Below, piece by piece: positions 8,873 through 17,654 of a DNA stretch of 64,000 bases; position 1 is the stretch's first letter, and every line of letters begins with the position of its first letter. The position numbers were made by a program, and so were the translations under genes. The notes under the pieces were generated by a model, which saw nothing but the letters and a program-made list of their open reading frames with translations, did no database searches and had not been told where the DNA came from. The DNA comes from Akkermansiaceae bacterium. Lineage in GTDB: Bacteria; Verrucomicrobiota; Verrucomicrobiia; Verrucomicrobiales; Akkermansiaceae. The stretch is taken from contig JANRFH010000041.1 in the NCBI GenBank assembly GCA_030725745.1, positions 1 to 64,000 of the forward strand. Reading direction: 5' to 3'.

Positions 8873-9361
8873 TTACGGGTAAGTTGCCGCTGTAATTTCT
8901 TTGGAGGCCATGACTTCGCCTTCAAAGACGAATTTCCCCAGCAAGCTCTGGCCATCAAGCACGAGCGGGAGCCAATGGCGGTCGTCCTCCCACATGCGGT
9001 TGTAAGGAATTTCATCCGAGGGAGTCCAGAGCGGCACCGCCTCATCCGTTTCGGTCGGTGTGCCCTCGTATTCTTCCGCGATAAATACATGGCAGAGTAT
9101 GCTGGGATAATCCGACATCTGGAACCACAGCTCGGCTACCTTCCGTGGGTTTTTTACGGAAATGTGCAGCTCCTCCTCGGTCTCGCGTACGGCACACTCC
9201 AGCGGTGTCTCACCGGGATCGATCTTGCCGCCGGGGCCGTTGACCTTGCCTTCTCCGTGACCACGCTTTTTCTCGATCAGAAGAATTCTCCCCGCCTTCA
9301 CCACGAACATCAGTGTCGCCTTCACCTCACCCTGCCATCCCGTCCAGTCGAACCCATCCAT
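8873..9361 (-). CDS. Nudix hydrolase, MTH1-like 8-oxo-dGTP diphosphatase
   Basis: A 162-residue Nudix protein. The Nudix box runs from Gly45 (GKIDPGE) through RETEEEL at about 59-65, with His where the usual late Gly is found. Outside the box, RGHGEGKVNGPGGK, the EGTPTETDE stretch, and the MWEDDRHWLPLVLDGQ segment match the MTH1 (NUDT1) pattern very closely, more than the bacterial MutT pattern. MTH1 removes oxidised purine nucleotides such as 8-oxo-dGTP before they enter DNA, and that is the inferred role. The gene stands alone, 71 bases upstream of lpd on the same strand. Confidence 0.87.
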   Translation of the reverse strand: MDGFDWTGWQGEVKATLMFVVKAGRILLIEKKRGHGEGKVNGPGGKIDPGETPLECAVRETEEELHISVKNPRKVAELWFQMSDYPSILCHVFIAEEYEGTPTETDEAVPLWTPSDEIPYNRMWEDDRHWLPLVLDGQSLLGKFVFEGEVMASKEITAATYP

Positions 9362-9611
9362 GACTTGTATCTGGGGATATACCTTGGCTCTTGTCGAGCA
9401 TTGCTCCGTGAGGGCAGCGTGTATTGTAAAAAGGCTCGGCCAGCTAACTTGCTTATTATCAAGGAGTCGGGTCTAAAATGGAGCATTTTTTGCGGAGCTT
9501 CTGCAAAGAATCGCTCCTTGCAAATGACCCTTCCTTGTGATACAAGAAAAGCAGCGACTTCAGTTGGTTCGGGTTTCCCCCTATCATAAAGCGCATCACC
9601 AATTACACACC

Positions 9612-10733
9612 ATGCTACGCATCCCATTCGACCGCGTGAACTGGATCACCTCCAGTTTCCTCATCGGCACCGCCCTAATAGCACTCATCGGCGCGCCCAT
9701 CTATCTCTTCCATCACGGCCTGGATCTGTTCCAGTTCGGAATGTTCTTCTTCTACCTCTGCGCGACGATGATGAGCATCACCGTCGGCTACCATAGGCTT
9801 TTCTCCCACCTTTCCTTTAAGGCGAAGAAGCCGGTGAAATTCTTCACTCTCATCTTCGGAGCATGCGCTTTTGAAAACTCCTGCCTAAACTGGTCTTCCG
9901 ATCACCGCCGTCACCACAAGCACGTTGATCACGACGAGGATCCCTATGACATCTCCAAAGGCTTCTTCTGGGCGCACATCGGCTGGCTCCTCTTCAAGCT
10001 CGATCCTGAACCGCCCTTGGACAATGTCGCCGACCTCCGCAAGGACAAGCTCGTTATGTGGCAGCACAAATACACGCATTGGATCGCTGTAGTGGTAGGT
10101 CTCGCATTGCCTGCGGCTCTTGGATACGGTTACAATTCCATGATGGGGCTAGATCCCATGGTTGGTGCCCTTGGTGGTTTCCTCATCGCCGGTGTTACCC
10201 GCGTTGTGATCGCTCAGCACTGCACCTTTTTCATCAATTCCCTCTGCCACACCGTTGGCAGCCAGCCATATTCGAACAAGCACTCCGCACGTGACAGCGC
10301 TGTGATGGCTGTGCTCACCTTCGGCGAGGGCTACCACAATTATCACCACGAGTTCCAACACGACTACCGCAACGGCGTGAAGCCATGGCAGTGGGATCCC
10401 TCGAAATGGACGATCTGGACGCTCTCCAAACTCGGCCTCGTCGAAGGTCTCCGCCGAGTGCCTGACAGCAAGATCCTTCTCGCTGAAATGGGTGAGTCCA
10501 AGCGCCATGCCGAGGAAAAGGTGAAAGAGATCATGGCCACCAGCGGCTACTGCCAGAGGACGGTCGATGCCCTCAATCAGTTGGTCGAAAAACTCGCCGC
10601 AAACTATCAGGAGCTCGAAAAGGCCGTTGCGGATCGTGTCCAGCTTTCAAAGGAAGCCCTTCAGAACTGGCAGGATGAGACACGCGCTCTCATGCGCCAG
10701 CTATCACAGATCGGTAAGCCCGCGCTTGCCTGA
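9612..10733 (+). CDS. Delta-9-type acyl-CoA/acyl-lipid desaturase
   Basis: Membrane diiron desaturase of 373 residues. The three histidine boxes are HRLFSH (61-66), HRRHH (98-102) and EGYHNYHH (239-246), as in stearoyl-CoA desaturases. Hydrophobic pairs of segments flank them. A C-terminal tail of about 60 residues is predicted to be helical and charged. The reaction is insertion of a cis double bond into a saturated acyl chain using O2 and an electron donor not seen here. The ATG at 9612 is preferred; a frame from GTG 9537 adds 25 unrelated residues. It differs from the second desaturase at 51070-51990 in box spacing and family. Confidence 0.93.
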   Translation: MLRIPFDRVNWITSSFLIGTALIALIGAPIYLFHHGLDLFQFGMFFFYLCATMMSITVGYHRLFSHLSFKAKKPVKFFTLIFGACAFENSCLNWSSDHRRHHKHVDHDEDPYDISKGFFWAHIGWLLFKLDPEPPLDNVADLRKDKLVMWQHKYTHWIAVVVGLALPAALGYGYNSMMGLDPMVGALGGFLIAGVTRVVIAQHCTFFINSLCHTVGSQPYSNKHSARDSAVMAVLTFGEGYHNYHHEFQHDYRNGVKPWQWDPSKWTIWTLSKLGLVEGLRRVPDSKILLAEMGESKRHAEEKVKEIMATSGYCQRTVDALNQLVEKLAANYQELEKAVADRVQLSKEALQNWQDETRALMRQLSQIGKPALA

Positions 10734-10756
10734 TCACGCGGCAAACCACCAATCAC

Positions 10757-10790
10757 GAAAAGGAGGCAGAAATGCCTCCTTTTTCATTTT
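10757..10790 (+). terminator. Rho-independent terminator of the desaturase gene
   Basis: A perfect ten-pair stem (AAAAGGAGGC at 10758-10767 with GCCTCCTTTT at 10774-10783) closes a six-base loop and runs into a T-rich tract. The left arm contains AGGAGG and the loop begins an ATG at 10772, so the hairpin could also sequester a ribosome-binding site of the next gene. Confidence 0.85.
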
Positions 10791-10798
10791 TACAAACC

Positions 10799-11344
10799 AT
10801 GGCTAATCCGATCTTGCGTACCATCGTCCGCACCCGCTTCCGACTCACCTCTCATGAAGCTGTGTTGAAACAAACCAAGAATGCGTTGCACGAATACCTT
10901 CAGCTCGCCAATGGTCTGGATGAAATCAAGGGCAGCACAGCTGTCACGGTTCCGCGCATGCTAGGCGTCGATGAGGACATGCGCGGCTGGTCGTTCTTCA
11001 TGCTCCTACGCCACAACACGATTGTGAACCAGGCGATCACGGCGAATATTTCGCGCCTCGCGCTGGGAGAGCCCGAGCCGATTCAGAAGTTTGATGTGAA
11101 AAAAGATGTCATGCCAGACGAGGAGTGCGGTATCGAACAAATTGCCCTCTTCAAGGCATCCGTCATTTCTCATTTAGACTCCCTGAAGATGCTCGGAAAT
11201 CTCAAAGGAACCCGCACGACAGAGCACCCACTCTTCGGCTTCTTCGATGCTCACATGTGGAACTGCATGTTCGCCTTCCATCTCAAGATCCATCTCAAAC
11301 AAGCAGGGCTGATACGTAAAGCCGTGCTGCCGGAAGCGGACTGA
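10799..11344 (+). CDS. DinB-like four-helix protein
   Basis: A 181-residue protein from the ATG at 10799, giving MANPILRTIVRTRFRLTSHE. The His residues in FMLLRHNTIVNQ, the region around EHPLFGFFDAHMWNC and the helical pattern fit the DinB/YfiT metal-binding superfamily, with HxxxN- and HxxxxC-type positions rather than a fully canonical triad. The family includes thiol-transferases and metal-dependent hydrolases; no substrate is evident. An upstream in-frame ATG at 10772 has the best Shine-Dalgarno match nearby (AGGAGG, five bases away) but lies inside the terminator hairpin, so the start is uncertain by nine codons. Confidence 0.7.
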   Translation: MANPILRTIVRTRFRLTSHEAVLKQTKNALHEYLQLANGLDEIKGSTAVTVPRMLGVDEDMRGWSFFMLLRHNTIVNQAITANISRLALGEPEPIQKFDVKKDVMPDEECGIEQIALFKASVISHLDSLKMLGNLKGTRTTEHPLFGFFDAHMWNCMFAFHLKIHLKQAGLIRKAVLPEAD

Positions 11345-11346
11345 GC

Positions 11347-11820
11347 TCAGCCTTGTGGCAGATCTTCCCATTCGGAAAACGCAGCTGCCTGTCCAATCTT
11401 CCGGCCTGCCGCGTCCGAGACGTTCCACACCGTTGCATTGCGGATCACGAAACGCCTTCCATCAGCAGCGATGCGTATGCCAGAGTAATCGTCGATGTAT
11501 CCGTTTTCGGTGACGCGCTTAAGCAATGATTCCCGTTCCGCCTGGTTCGGTGCTTCCGCAGTGAATCGCGAGGGTGTGCTCGTCAGCCTGTCCCATGTCA
11601 TTGCGAAAAGTCGCTGTCCACTACGATTGCCGTAGTTCAGAATGGGGTCTTGTTCCATCCCGTGAGAGAGTAGAACGAAGGGTGCGTCGTATGCGGCTTT
11701 CGCCATCTCGGTTTTATGATCCGGGGCTATGAGATGTTTCCCTGTCAGTGCATGATAGCTGTCTAACAAAAGGCTGACGTGATCCGGCATGAAGCCGTTT
11801 TCTTCCGAAGGCTCGTGCAT
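11347..11820 (-). CDS. MEKHLA domain protein (PAS-like)
   Basis: A 157-residue protein that is almost entirely one MEKHLA domain: FVLLSHGMEQDPILNYGNRSGQ, the MTWDRLTSTPSR stretch, and GYIDDYSGIRIAADGRRFVI with a C-terminal AAAFSEWEDL are characteristic. MEKHLA is a PAS-like fold that may sense small molecules; in plants it is found in HD-ZIP III regulators. Its bacterial function is unsettled. The gene begins four bases after the stop of the gspF-like gene, so it is probably made with the secretion/pilus proteins. Its end nearly touches the end of the convergent DinB-like gene. Confidence 0.85.
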   Translation of the reverse strand: MHEPSEENGFMPDHVSLLLDSYHALTGKHLIAPDHKTEMAKAAYDAPFVLLSHGMEQDPILNYGNRSGQRLFAMTWDRLTSTPSRFTAEAPNQAERESLLKRVTENGYIDDYSGIRIAADGRRFVIRNATVWNVSDAAGRKIGQAAAFSEWEDLPQG

Positions 11821-11824
11821 CGGT

Positions 11825-13105
11825 TTACTGGCCGAGGTTCGAAATCGTCTGGAAGATCGCCGTGATCATGAGATAGGCGAAGGAGCCGATCAGCACCGCC
11901 ATCATGATCAGCACCGCAGGCATGATCAGCGCCATGACGCGCTGGAGATCCTTATCCAACTCTTTGTCAAAACGCTCCGCCGCACGCCTCAGTGATTGGT
12001 CGATTTTTCCTGTCTGCTCGCCGACCGCGATCATGTCGATCAGCAGGGGTGGGAAGCTGTCACTGCGTATCATCGCTTTCGAAAACGCACGCCCGTCGCC
12101 CACTTGGTCGATGACGCTGTTGAGGTTACTGCGCAGTGAATGATTTTGTGTCGCATCGCGGGAGAGCTCCAGTGCTCGCAGTAGCGGTAGCCCGTTTCCT
12201 ACTAGGTTCGCCATGGTTTCAAGGAACTGGACATAGAAGCGGGAAGAAATCACCGCGCCTATGAGAGGAAGTTTTAGCTGCATCTCATCCCATTTAGGCT
12301 TGTTGTCCTCGTTGTCCGTCCAGGCCTTGAAGAAAAGCCCAGCTCCGACGACGGCCAGCGTGATCACGATCCACCACGCTTTTATAAAATCCGTGAAGTT
12401 CATCATCATCTGGATCGCGAAAGGGATTTTCCCACCAGGTGTGTTTTTGATTAGCTCCGTTAGCTGTGGAATGAGAGTCGTGACGAAAACAACAGCTACA
12501 CCCAGCCCGACAAGAATCAGGAAGGCCGGGTAAATCATCGCTAGAATCAATCTGCTCTGAAGCTCGGCGAGAGTTTTCAGGTAATGCGCCTGGCGCTTCA
12601 GAATTGTGTCCAATGCGCCAGATGCCTCACCGGCGGCTGCAAGTGAGCAATACAACGGCCCGAAGCTTGGGCTCACTTTTTTCAGCGCGACCGAGAAGTT
12701 CACCCCATCTCGAACGATCTCACGGATGCGTTGGGAGACGGCTTTGAGACTGCCAAGTTCTTGGCGGTTCTCCATGGACTTCAAGGCCGGCTCGAGTTGC
12801 AGCCCCGCCCCGAGCATGTCGGAAAGCTCCTCTGTAAAAAGAATCACCTCCGCCCGTTTCAGTTTCAGCGGACCGTCCGGAATGCCGTCTTCCTTCTCGG
12901 ATGATTTCTCTCTCCTTTTCGGGACGGTTGACTCCTTCTTATTCGCGGATTTTACCGGAGCCGCTTTTGAGGATTCTTTTAGGTTCACGGGCTGCAAACC
13001 ACGCTTGTCTAGCACCCGCATCGCCTCCGGACGATCCGATGCCTCGATCTCACCCGTCGCAACGGTGCCATTCGTGGACAGAGCTTTATATGAGAAAAGA
13101 GGCAT
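11825..13105 (-). CDS. Type II secretion/type IV pilus inner-membrane protein (GspF/PilC)
   Basis: A 426-residue protein with an N-terminal soluble stretch (FSYKALSTNGTVATGEIEASD is the family start) and two T2SSF domains, at about 95-220 and 300-420, each preceding membrane segments (about 195-220, 250-270 and 390-415). GspF/PilC proteins sit in the inner membrane and contact the assembly ATPase. A Lys/Glu-rich linker at about 50-80 is longer than usual. It lies 35 bases downstream of the ATPase gene on the same strand. Pseudopilin and secretin genes are not in the window, so secretion and pilus roles cannot be separated. Confidence 0.92.
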   Translation of the reverse strand: MPLFSYKALSTNGTVATGEIEASDRPEAMRVLDKRGLQPVNLKESSKAAPVKSANKKESTVPKRREKSSEKEDGIPDGPLKLKRAEVILFTEELSDMLGAGLQLEPALKSMENRQELGSLKAVSQRIREIVRDGVNFSVALKKVSPSFGPLYCSLAAAGEASGALDTILKRQAHYLKTLAELQSRLILAMIYPAFLILVGLGVAVVFVTTLIPQLTELIKNTPGGKIPFAIQMMMNFTDFIKAWWIVITLAVVGAGLFFKAWTDNEDNKPKWDEMQLKLPLIGAVISSRFYVQFLETMANLVGNGLPLLRALELSRDATQNHSLRSNLNSVIDQVGDGRAFSKAMIRSDSFPPLLIDMIAVGEQTGKIDQSLRRAAERFDKELDKDLQRVMALIMPAVLIMMAVLIGSFAYLMITAIFQTISNLGQ

Positions 13106-13140
13106 GAGTCGTTCTGGAGAATTGATCCGCTACAGAGTGT

Positions 13141-14856
13141 TTATTCTACCTCAACCAGATCCGACGAGGTTACGGAGATCACTTCCTCGATGGTTGTTTC
13201 ACCTTGCATGACCTTGTGCCATCCGTAGGTGCGCATGGGGATGTAGCCGTCGCGCAGTGCTTGGGCTTTCATTTCTGCGAGTGGTCGGGAGTGGGCGACG
13301 AGTTCCTGCATCTTTTGGGTGAGGATGACGACTTCATAAATGGCGAGACGCCCTGAGAAGCCGGTCATGCGGCAGCGGTCGCAGCCTTTCGGCGCGTAGA
13401 TCTTGCCTTCGATGTCACGGGGAATCTCAAGGTCGATGATGTCTTGGGTGGAAATTTCACGCGGCACTTTGCAATGGGGGCAGAGGCGGCGGACGAGGCG
13501 CTGGGCGAGGAAAGCGCGGACAGCTGCGGAAACGAGGAACGGCTCGACGCCCATGTCAACGAGACGAGAGATGCCGCCCATCGCATCGTTCGTGTGGAGG
13601 GTGGAAAATACTAGGTGTCCAGTAAGTGAAGCTCGGATGGCGATCTCCGCTGTCTCGAGATCTCGAATTTCTCCGATCATCACAACGTTCGGATCCGCCC
13701 GGAGAATGGAGCGCAGTGCCGTGGCGAAGGTCAGGCCGATCTCGGATTTCACTGCAATCTGCATCACGCCGGGCAGCTTGTTCTCCACGGGATCTTCCAC
13801 AGTAACAATGCGCTGGTCAGGGCGGTTCACCTCGCTGAGGAAGGAGTAGAGGCTCGTCGATTTTCCGGAACCTGTTGGCCCCGTGATGAGAATGATGCCA
13901 TTGGGAAGGTGTAGGAGTGACTCGATCTTTTTCAGGACGAAGGGCTCCATCGCCAGCTTCGCGAGGTTAAATTTCTCTTGGTTGAGGAGACGTAGTGAAA
14001 CGCTCTCACCTTCTACGGTAGGCACCGTAGCAACCCGGACGTCGATGGTCTGCCCTTCGAATTGGAGGTTGATACGGCCGTCCTGTGGCACGCGGCGCTC
14101 CGCGATGTCTAGGCGCGACATGATCTTGAGGCGTGCGATCACTGAGCTTTGCAGCGCCTTGATGTTTTCCGGAACGGCAATCTCCAGTAGGCGGCCGTCG
14201 ATGCGGTAGCGAATGCGCAGGTTGTTTGCCAGAGGCTCTACGTGGATGTCAGTCGCGCGCTGGTCGAGTGCCTCGCGGATGATTTGGTTCACGAATTTCA
14301 CCACACTTGCTTCCTCGTCTTCGTCCGCGTCGATGATGTTTGCTTCGTCATCGGAATCTGAAAGCTGGTCGAAGTCCAGATCGCGCCCGTCGAGGATCTG
14401 CTCGAAAGTATCCGCGCCGACGCCGTAGAGCCTGCGCAGTGCCTCGTGGATGCGTTTCCGGGAGGCCATGCACCACTCGAAAGGGATGTTGAGTTCCTGC
14501 GCAGCTGCTTGGTGCGCAACGAGATTGAAAGGGTCGAAGGTGGCAAGGAGGATTCGGCGTTCGTCGCCTTCACCTTCGATGGCGACTGGAAGTAAACGGT
14601 GCTTGAGGGCGACTCGCGGACCGCAGGCTTCGCGTAGGGGAACGGTGTTTTCCTCAGTCGGAATTTCCGCCAGCCATGGTAGATTGAGATCGTGCGCAAG
14701 CTCGCGGAGATAGCTTTCTTCATCAACTATGGCGGCGTCGAGCAGGTCATCGATGGGGGAGCGTTGGCGCAGCGCGGCTTCGGAAAGCAATTCGCTCACC
14801 GCCGGGAGATCATCGCATCCGGAGCGCCGGGCGGGTTCGAGTAAGAGTTGGGTCAT
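13141..14856 (-). CDS. Type II secretion/type IV pilus assembly ATPase (GspE/PilB)
   Basis: Hexameric assembly ATPase of 571 residues. An N-terminal T2SSE_N (MshEN-like) region spans roughly 30-150. Walker A is GPTGSGKS at 326-333, the Asp box is TVEDPVE at about 352-358, Walker B is in VVMIGEIRDLETA, and a zinc-binding CPHC...CDRC pair follows. The family powers pseudopilus or pilus fibre assembly together with GspF/PilC. It is first in a leftward operon with the gspF and MEKHLA genes, and is divergent from argD. An acidic insert (DSDDEANIIDADEDEE) sits at about 167-182. Confidence 0.94.
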   Translation of the reverse strand: MTQLLLEPARRSGCDDLPAVSELLSEAALRQRSPIDDLLDAAIVDEESYLRELAHDLNLPWLAEIPTEENTVPLREACGPRVALKHRLLPVAIEGEGDERRILLATFDPFNLVAHQAAAQELNIPFEWCMASRKRIHEALRRLYGVGADTFEQILDGRDLDFDQLSDSDDEANIIDADEDEEASVVKFVNQIIREALDQRATDIHVEPLANNLRIRYRIDGRLLEIAVPENIKALQSSVIARLKIMSRLDIAERRVPQDGRINLQFEGQTIDVRVATVPTVEGESVSLRLLNQEKFNLAKLAMEPFVLKKIESLLHLPNGIILITGPTGSGKSTSLYSFLSEVNRPDQRIVTVEDPVENKLPGVMQIAVKSEIGLTFATALRSILRADPNVVMIGEIRDLETAEIAIRASLTGHLVFSTLHTNDAMGGISRLVDMGVEPFLVSAAVRAFLAQRLVRRLCPHCKVPREISTQDIIDLEIPRDIEGKIYAPKGCDRCRMTGFSGRLAIYEVVILTQKMQELVAHSRPLAEMKAQALRDGYIPMRTYGWHKVMQGETTIEEVISVTSSDLVEVE

Positions 14857-15013
14857 CCTTTCGCGATCAGTCTCATCCTAAATGCCCTCCGCATGCAACC
14901 TTGTCGGTGGAAACAGGTGCTGGAATGTGACTTTTACGCCCGCCGAAAGTGGTTTGCTATTTCCTGCTGGGTCGCTAGTCTCCGCCCCTTTCCGGTGGAA
15001 GCCGGAGCTAATC

Positions 15014-16264
15014 ATGAACACGTCCGAACTTTATCAAGAACACATCCTAGCGACCTATGGCCGCTTCCCAATCACGCTTGCCGAGGGCAAAGGCGTGCGT
15101 GTGCGTGATGTCGAGGGGCGTGAGTATTTGGATTTCTGCATGGGCATTGCCGTGTGCTCGCTGGGTCATTGTCATCCGCGTGTTGTTGATGCTATCTGCG
15201 CCCAAGCAGCCAAATTGATGCATGTCTCAAATCTGTATTACATTGATAATCAGGGACTTCTGGCGGAAGAGATGAACCTCGGGCATATCAAATTGCCGGG
15301 AAAAATCTTCTTTTCCAACTCCGGCGCTGAGGCGAACGACGGACTGATCAAATCAGCACGCCGATACGGCCACCACAAGCCTCAGGCGAATGGGAAACCG
15401 CGTTTTGAAGTCCTGACGTTTCAGCAATCCTTCCACGGACGCACGCTCGGCGCGATGGCTGCCACTGGCCAGGCGAAGATCCAGCAAGGTTTTGATCCGA
15501 TGCTTCCGGGCTTCCGCTATCTGCCATTTAATGACGTTTCTGCACTCGAAAACGCTGTGAGCGATGAAACTGTCGGTTTCCTTGTTGAGCCAGTGCAGGG
15601 TGAAGGCGGGGTGAACGTTGCGTCCAAGGAGTTTCTTGAAGCCCTCGATGCGCTTTGCAAAAAGCACGACCTGCTTCTCATCTTCGATGAGGTGCAGGCA
15701 GGTTTCGGCCGTTGCGGAGAAGCGATGGCCTGGCGGGTTAATGCACCCGACATCGAGCCGGACGGGATTTCCTGGGCTAAAGGCATGGGCGGAGGAGTTC
15801 CAATCGGATCCTTTTGGCTGAGCGACCGCGTTATTGACGATCAAGGCACGAAGTTTTCTTCTCTCATGGGCGCTGGGTCGCACGGATCCACCTACGGTGG
15901 AAATCCTCTGGTTTGCGCTGCTGCCCTTGAGACGCTTCGCGAAATCCGTGAAAAGGATCTGGCTTCAAATGCAATTGTGCAGGAGAAACGTATCCGTGCT
16001 ACAATCGCCTCTTGGAACCTGCCTGTCGTCACGGAGGTAAGGGGTCTCGGTCTCTTGCTCGGCATCGGCCTGAACACGGATCTCATCGAGGTTTCCGAAG
16101 GAGAAACTCCGGCTCTCAAGGTCGTCAAAGCTCTTATGGCAAAAGGATTACTCACCGTTCCTGCCGGGACTGATACCTTCCGCTTACTTCCGCCTCTGAA
16201 TGTCACGGAATCAGAAATTGACGAGGCGCTCACCATCATCAAGGACGTATTGTCCGAATACTGA
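15014..16264 (+). CDS. argD: Acetylornithine aminotransferase
   Basis: PLP-dependent class III aminotransferase of 416 residues that interconverts N-acetylglutamate semialdehyde and acetylornithine in arginine synthesis. The start MNTSELYQEHI follows GGAG about seven bases upstream; a longer frame from 14882 adds unrelated sequence. Family motifs are visible: FSNSGAEAND, LLIFDEVQAGFGR with the PLP-contacting Asp, and GISWAKGMGGGVPIG with the Schiff-base Lys. The ornithine carbamoyltransferase gene starts eight bases downstream, which strongly supports ArgD rather than another omega-aminotransferase. Confidence 0.93.
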   Translation: MNTSELYQEHILATYGRFPITLAEGKGVRVRDVEGREYLDFCMGIAVCSLGHCHPRVVDAICAQAAKLMHVSNLYYIDNQGLLAEEMNLGHIKLPGKIFFSNSGAEANDGLIKSARRYGHHKPQANGKPRFEVLTFQQSFHGRTLGAMAATGQAKIQQGFDPMLPGFRYLPFNDVSALENAVSDETVGFLVEPVQGEGGVNVASKEFLEALDALCKKHDLLLIFDEVQAGFGRCGEAMAWRVNAPDIEPDGISWAKGMGGGVPIGSFWLSDRVIDDQGTKFSSLMGAGSHGSTYGGNPLVCAAALETLREIREKDLASNAIVQEKRIRATIASWNLPVVTEVRGLGLLLGIGLNTDLIEVSEGETPALKVVKALMAKGLLTVPAGTDTFRLLPPLNVTESEIDEALTIIKDVLSEY

Positions 16265-16271
16265 ATCCATC

Positions 16272-17171
16272 ATGAAAAATCTCCTCGCCATCGAAGAACT
16301 CTCCGCCGCGCAGATCACTGCCATCGTGGATGAAGCTGTAGAATTGAAAGCCTCAAGGGGGAATCATACTTCCAAGCCATTGGACGGCCAGACTTGGGCA
16401 ATAATTTTCACGAAGTCTTCAACGCGCACGAGGGTTTCGTTCGAAGTCGGCATCCGCGAACTCGGTGGATCTCCTATGTTTCTTTCCAGTAATGACATCC
16501 AGCTTGGTAGGGGTGAGCCGATCAAGGACACCGCGCGTGTGCTTGGTAGGATGGTTCATGGGGTCGTGATCCGCACATTTGCCCAGCAGGACGTGGTCGA
16601 TTTCGCGGAGTTTTCAAAGCTTCCGGTAATCAATGCACTGACCGACGACGAACATCCCTGTCAGATTTTGGCGGATCTCCAGACGGTTCGTGAAAAGCTT
16701 GGCGGCTGGGATGGCAAGAAATTCGCCTTCGTGGGAGACGGTTTCTCGAACATGACACGCTCCTGGATGTGGGCGGCGGAAAGGCTTGGCTTCGAGCTGG
16801 TGGTCGCATCTCCGAAATCCTGTCAACCTCCTGCGGAGTTCATGGCTCAGCTCAGCTCAGGTCTTGTCTCCGTCTGCGAAGACCCGAAAGTAGCTGTGGC
16901 TGGTGCAGACGTAATCAACACTGATGTCTGGCTGTCCATGGGGCAGGAAGGGCAGAAGGAAAAGGAAGCCGAGTTTGCCGGATTCCAACTCAATTCAGAG
17001 CTGCTCGCTGATGCCAACCAAGGCCATATCGTGCTTCACTGTTTACCTGCTTATCGCGGCAAGGAGATCACGGATGAGCTACTTGAGAAGCATACAGACA
17101 CCATTTTCCAACAGGCCGAAAATAGGCTGCATGCCCAGAAAGCGGTGCTGGCGGAAGTTTCTCGCGCCTGA
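16272..17171 (+). CDS. argF: Ornithine carbamoyltransferase
   Basis: A 299-residue enzyme that makes citrulline from ornithine and carbamoyl phosphate. The carbamoyl phosphate loop STRTR is at 50-54, the HPCQ motif at 128-131, and the HCLPAYRG motif with the catalytic Cys is near residue 257. FVGDGFSNMTRSW marks the ornithine domain; the usual Asn-rich signature is altered, as in several non-proteobacterial forms, so N-acetyl- or N-succinylornithine specificity cannot be fully excluded. It follows argD and precedes cdd by 12 bases. The carB product at 26012-29206 makes its substrate. Confidence 0.92.
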   Translation: MKNLLAIEELSAAQITAIVDEAVELKASRGNHTSKPLDGQTWAIIFTKSSTRTRVSFEVGIRELGGSPMFLSSNDIQLGRGEPIKDTARVLGRMVHGVVIRTFAQQDVVDFAEFSKLPVINALTDDEHPCQILADLQTVREKLGGWDGKKFAFVGDGFSNMTRSWMWAAERLGFELVVASPKSCQPPAEFMAQLSSGLVSVCEDPKVAVAGADVINTDVWLSMGQEGQKEKEAEFAGFQLNSELLADANQGHIVLHCLPAYRGKEITDELLEKHTDTIFQQAENRLHAQKAVLAEVSRA

Positions 17172-17183
17172 TAGACTCTGGAC

Positions 17184-17576
17184 ATGCTCACGGATAAGGA
17201 ATTGATTGATATCGCCTGGAAAGCCCGGGAACAGGCCTATGCGCCCTATTCGGAGTTTCAGGTTGGTGCTGCTTTGTTGGCTGAAAACGGTCAGGTCTTT
17301 CCGGGATGTAATGTAGAAAACATCTCCTATGGGCTCACGAACTGTGCGGAACGCGTTGCCATAGGGGCGGCGGTGGCGAGCGGAAACCGTAAGTTTGAAA
17401 AGGTGGTTGTGGTTGCTGATACTAAGGAGCCGATATCGCCTTGCGGGGCTTGCAGGCAGGTTCTTGCGGAGTTTGGGGTGAAATCGATCATTCTGGCAAA
17501 CCGCGAGGGTGCGGTGATCTTTTCCCTCGAAGAACTGCTCCCTAGGGCTTCAACGGGCATACTGGATCGCCCCTGA
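17184..17576 (+). CDS. cdd: Cytidine deaminase
   Basis: A 130-residue zinc enzyme of the homotetrameric class that deaminates cytidine and deoxycytidine in pyrimidine salvage. The zinc and catalytic residues are Cys54 and Glu56 in CAERVA and Cys87/Cys90 in PCGACRQ. YAPYSEFQVGAAL at about 19-31 is the standard substrate-binding start. It is last of the argD-argF-cdd run, and its stop is directly followed by a parS-like palindrome. Confidence 0.95.
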   Translation: MLTDKELIDIAWKAREQAYAPYSEFQVGAALLAENGQVFPGCNVENISYGLTNCAERVAIGAAVASGNRKFEKVVVVADTKEPISPCGACRQVLAEFGVKSIILANREGAVIFSLEELLPRASTGILDRP

Positions 17577-17592
17577 TGTTCCACGTGGAACT
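17577..17592. promoter_or_regulatory. parS: parS-like ParB-binding site 1
   Basis: TGTTCCACGTGGAACT contains the 14-base perfect palindrome GTTCCACGTGGAAC and differs only at the last base from the parS form TGTTCCACGTGGAACA. It begins immediately after the cdd stop codon, 63 bases upstream of mnmG. A second copy of the 14-base core lies at 18409-18424. Confidence 0.8.
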
Positions 17593-17654
17593 TTTCGTGT
17601 CCACGAGTCGGAGATTGCGCACAAGTGAGTGCGTGCTAGTGTCGCGCCCCGCCT

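Noticed and set aside
9322-9627. Minus-strand open frame of 101 codons between the Nudix and desaturase genes
   Set aside because: It overlaps the Nudix gene start and the desaturase start, shows no domain and lacks a ribosome-binding site.
9612-10733. Possible grouping of this desaturase with the 50-56 kb lipid-type operons
   Set aside because: It is 40 kb away, belongs to a different desaturase group and has its own terminator, so it is better treated as a housekeeping delta-9-type enzyme.
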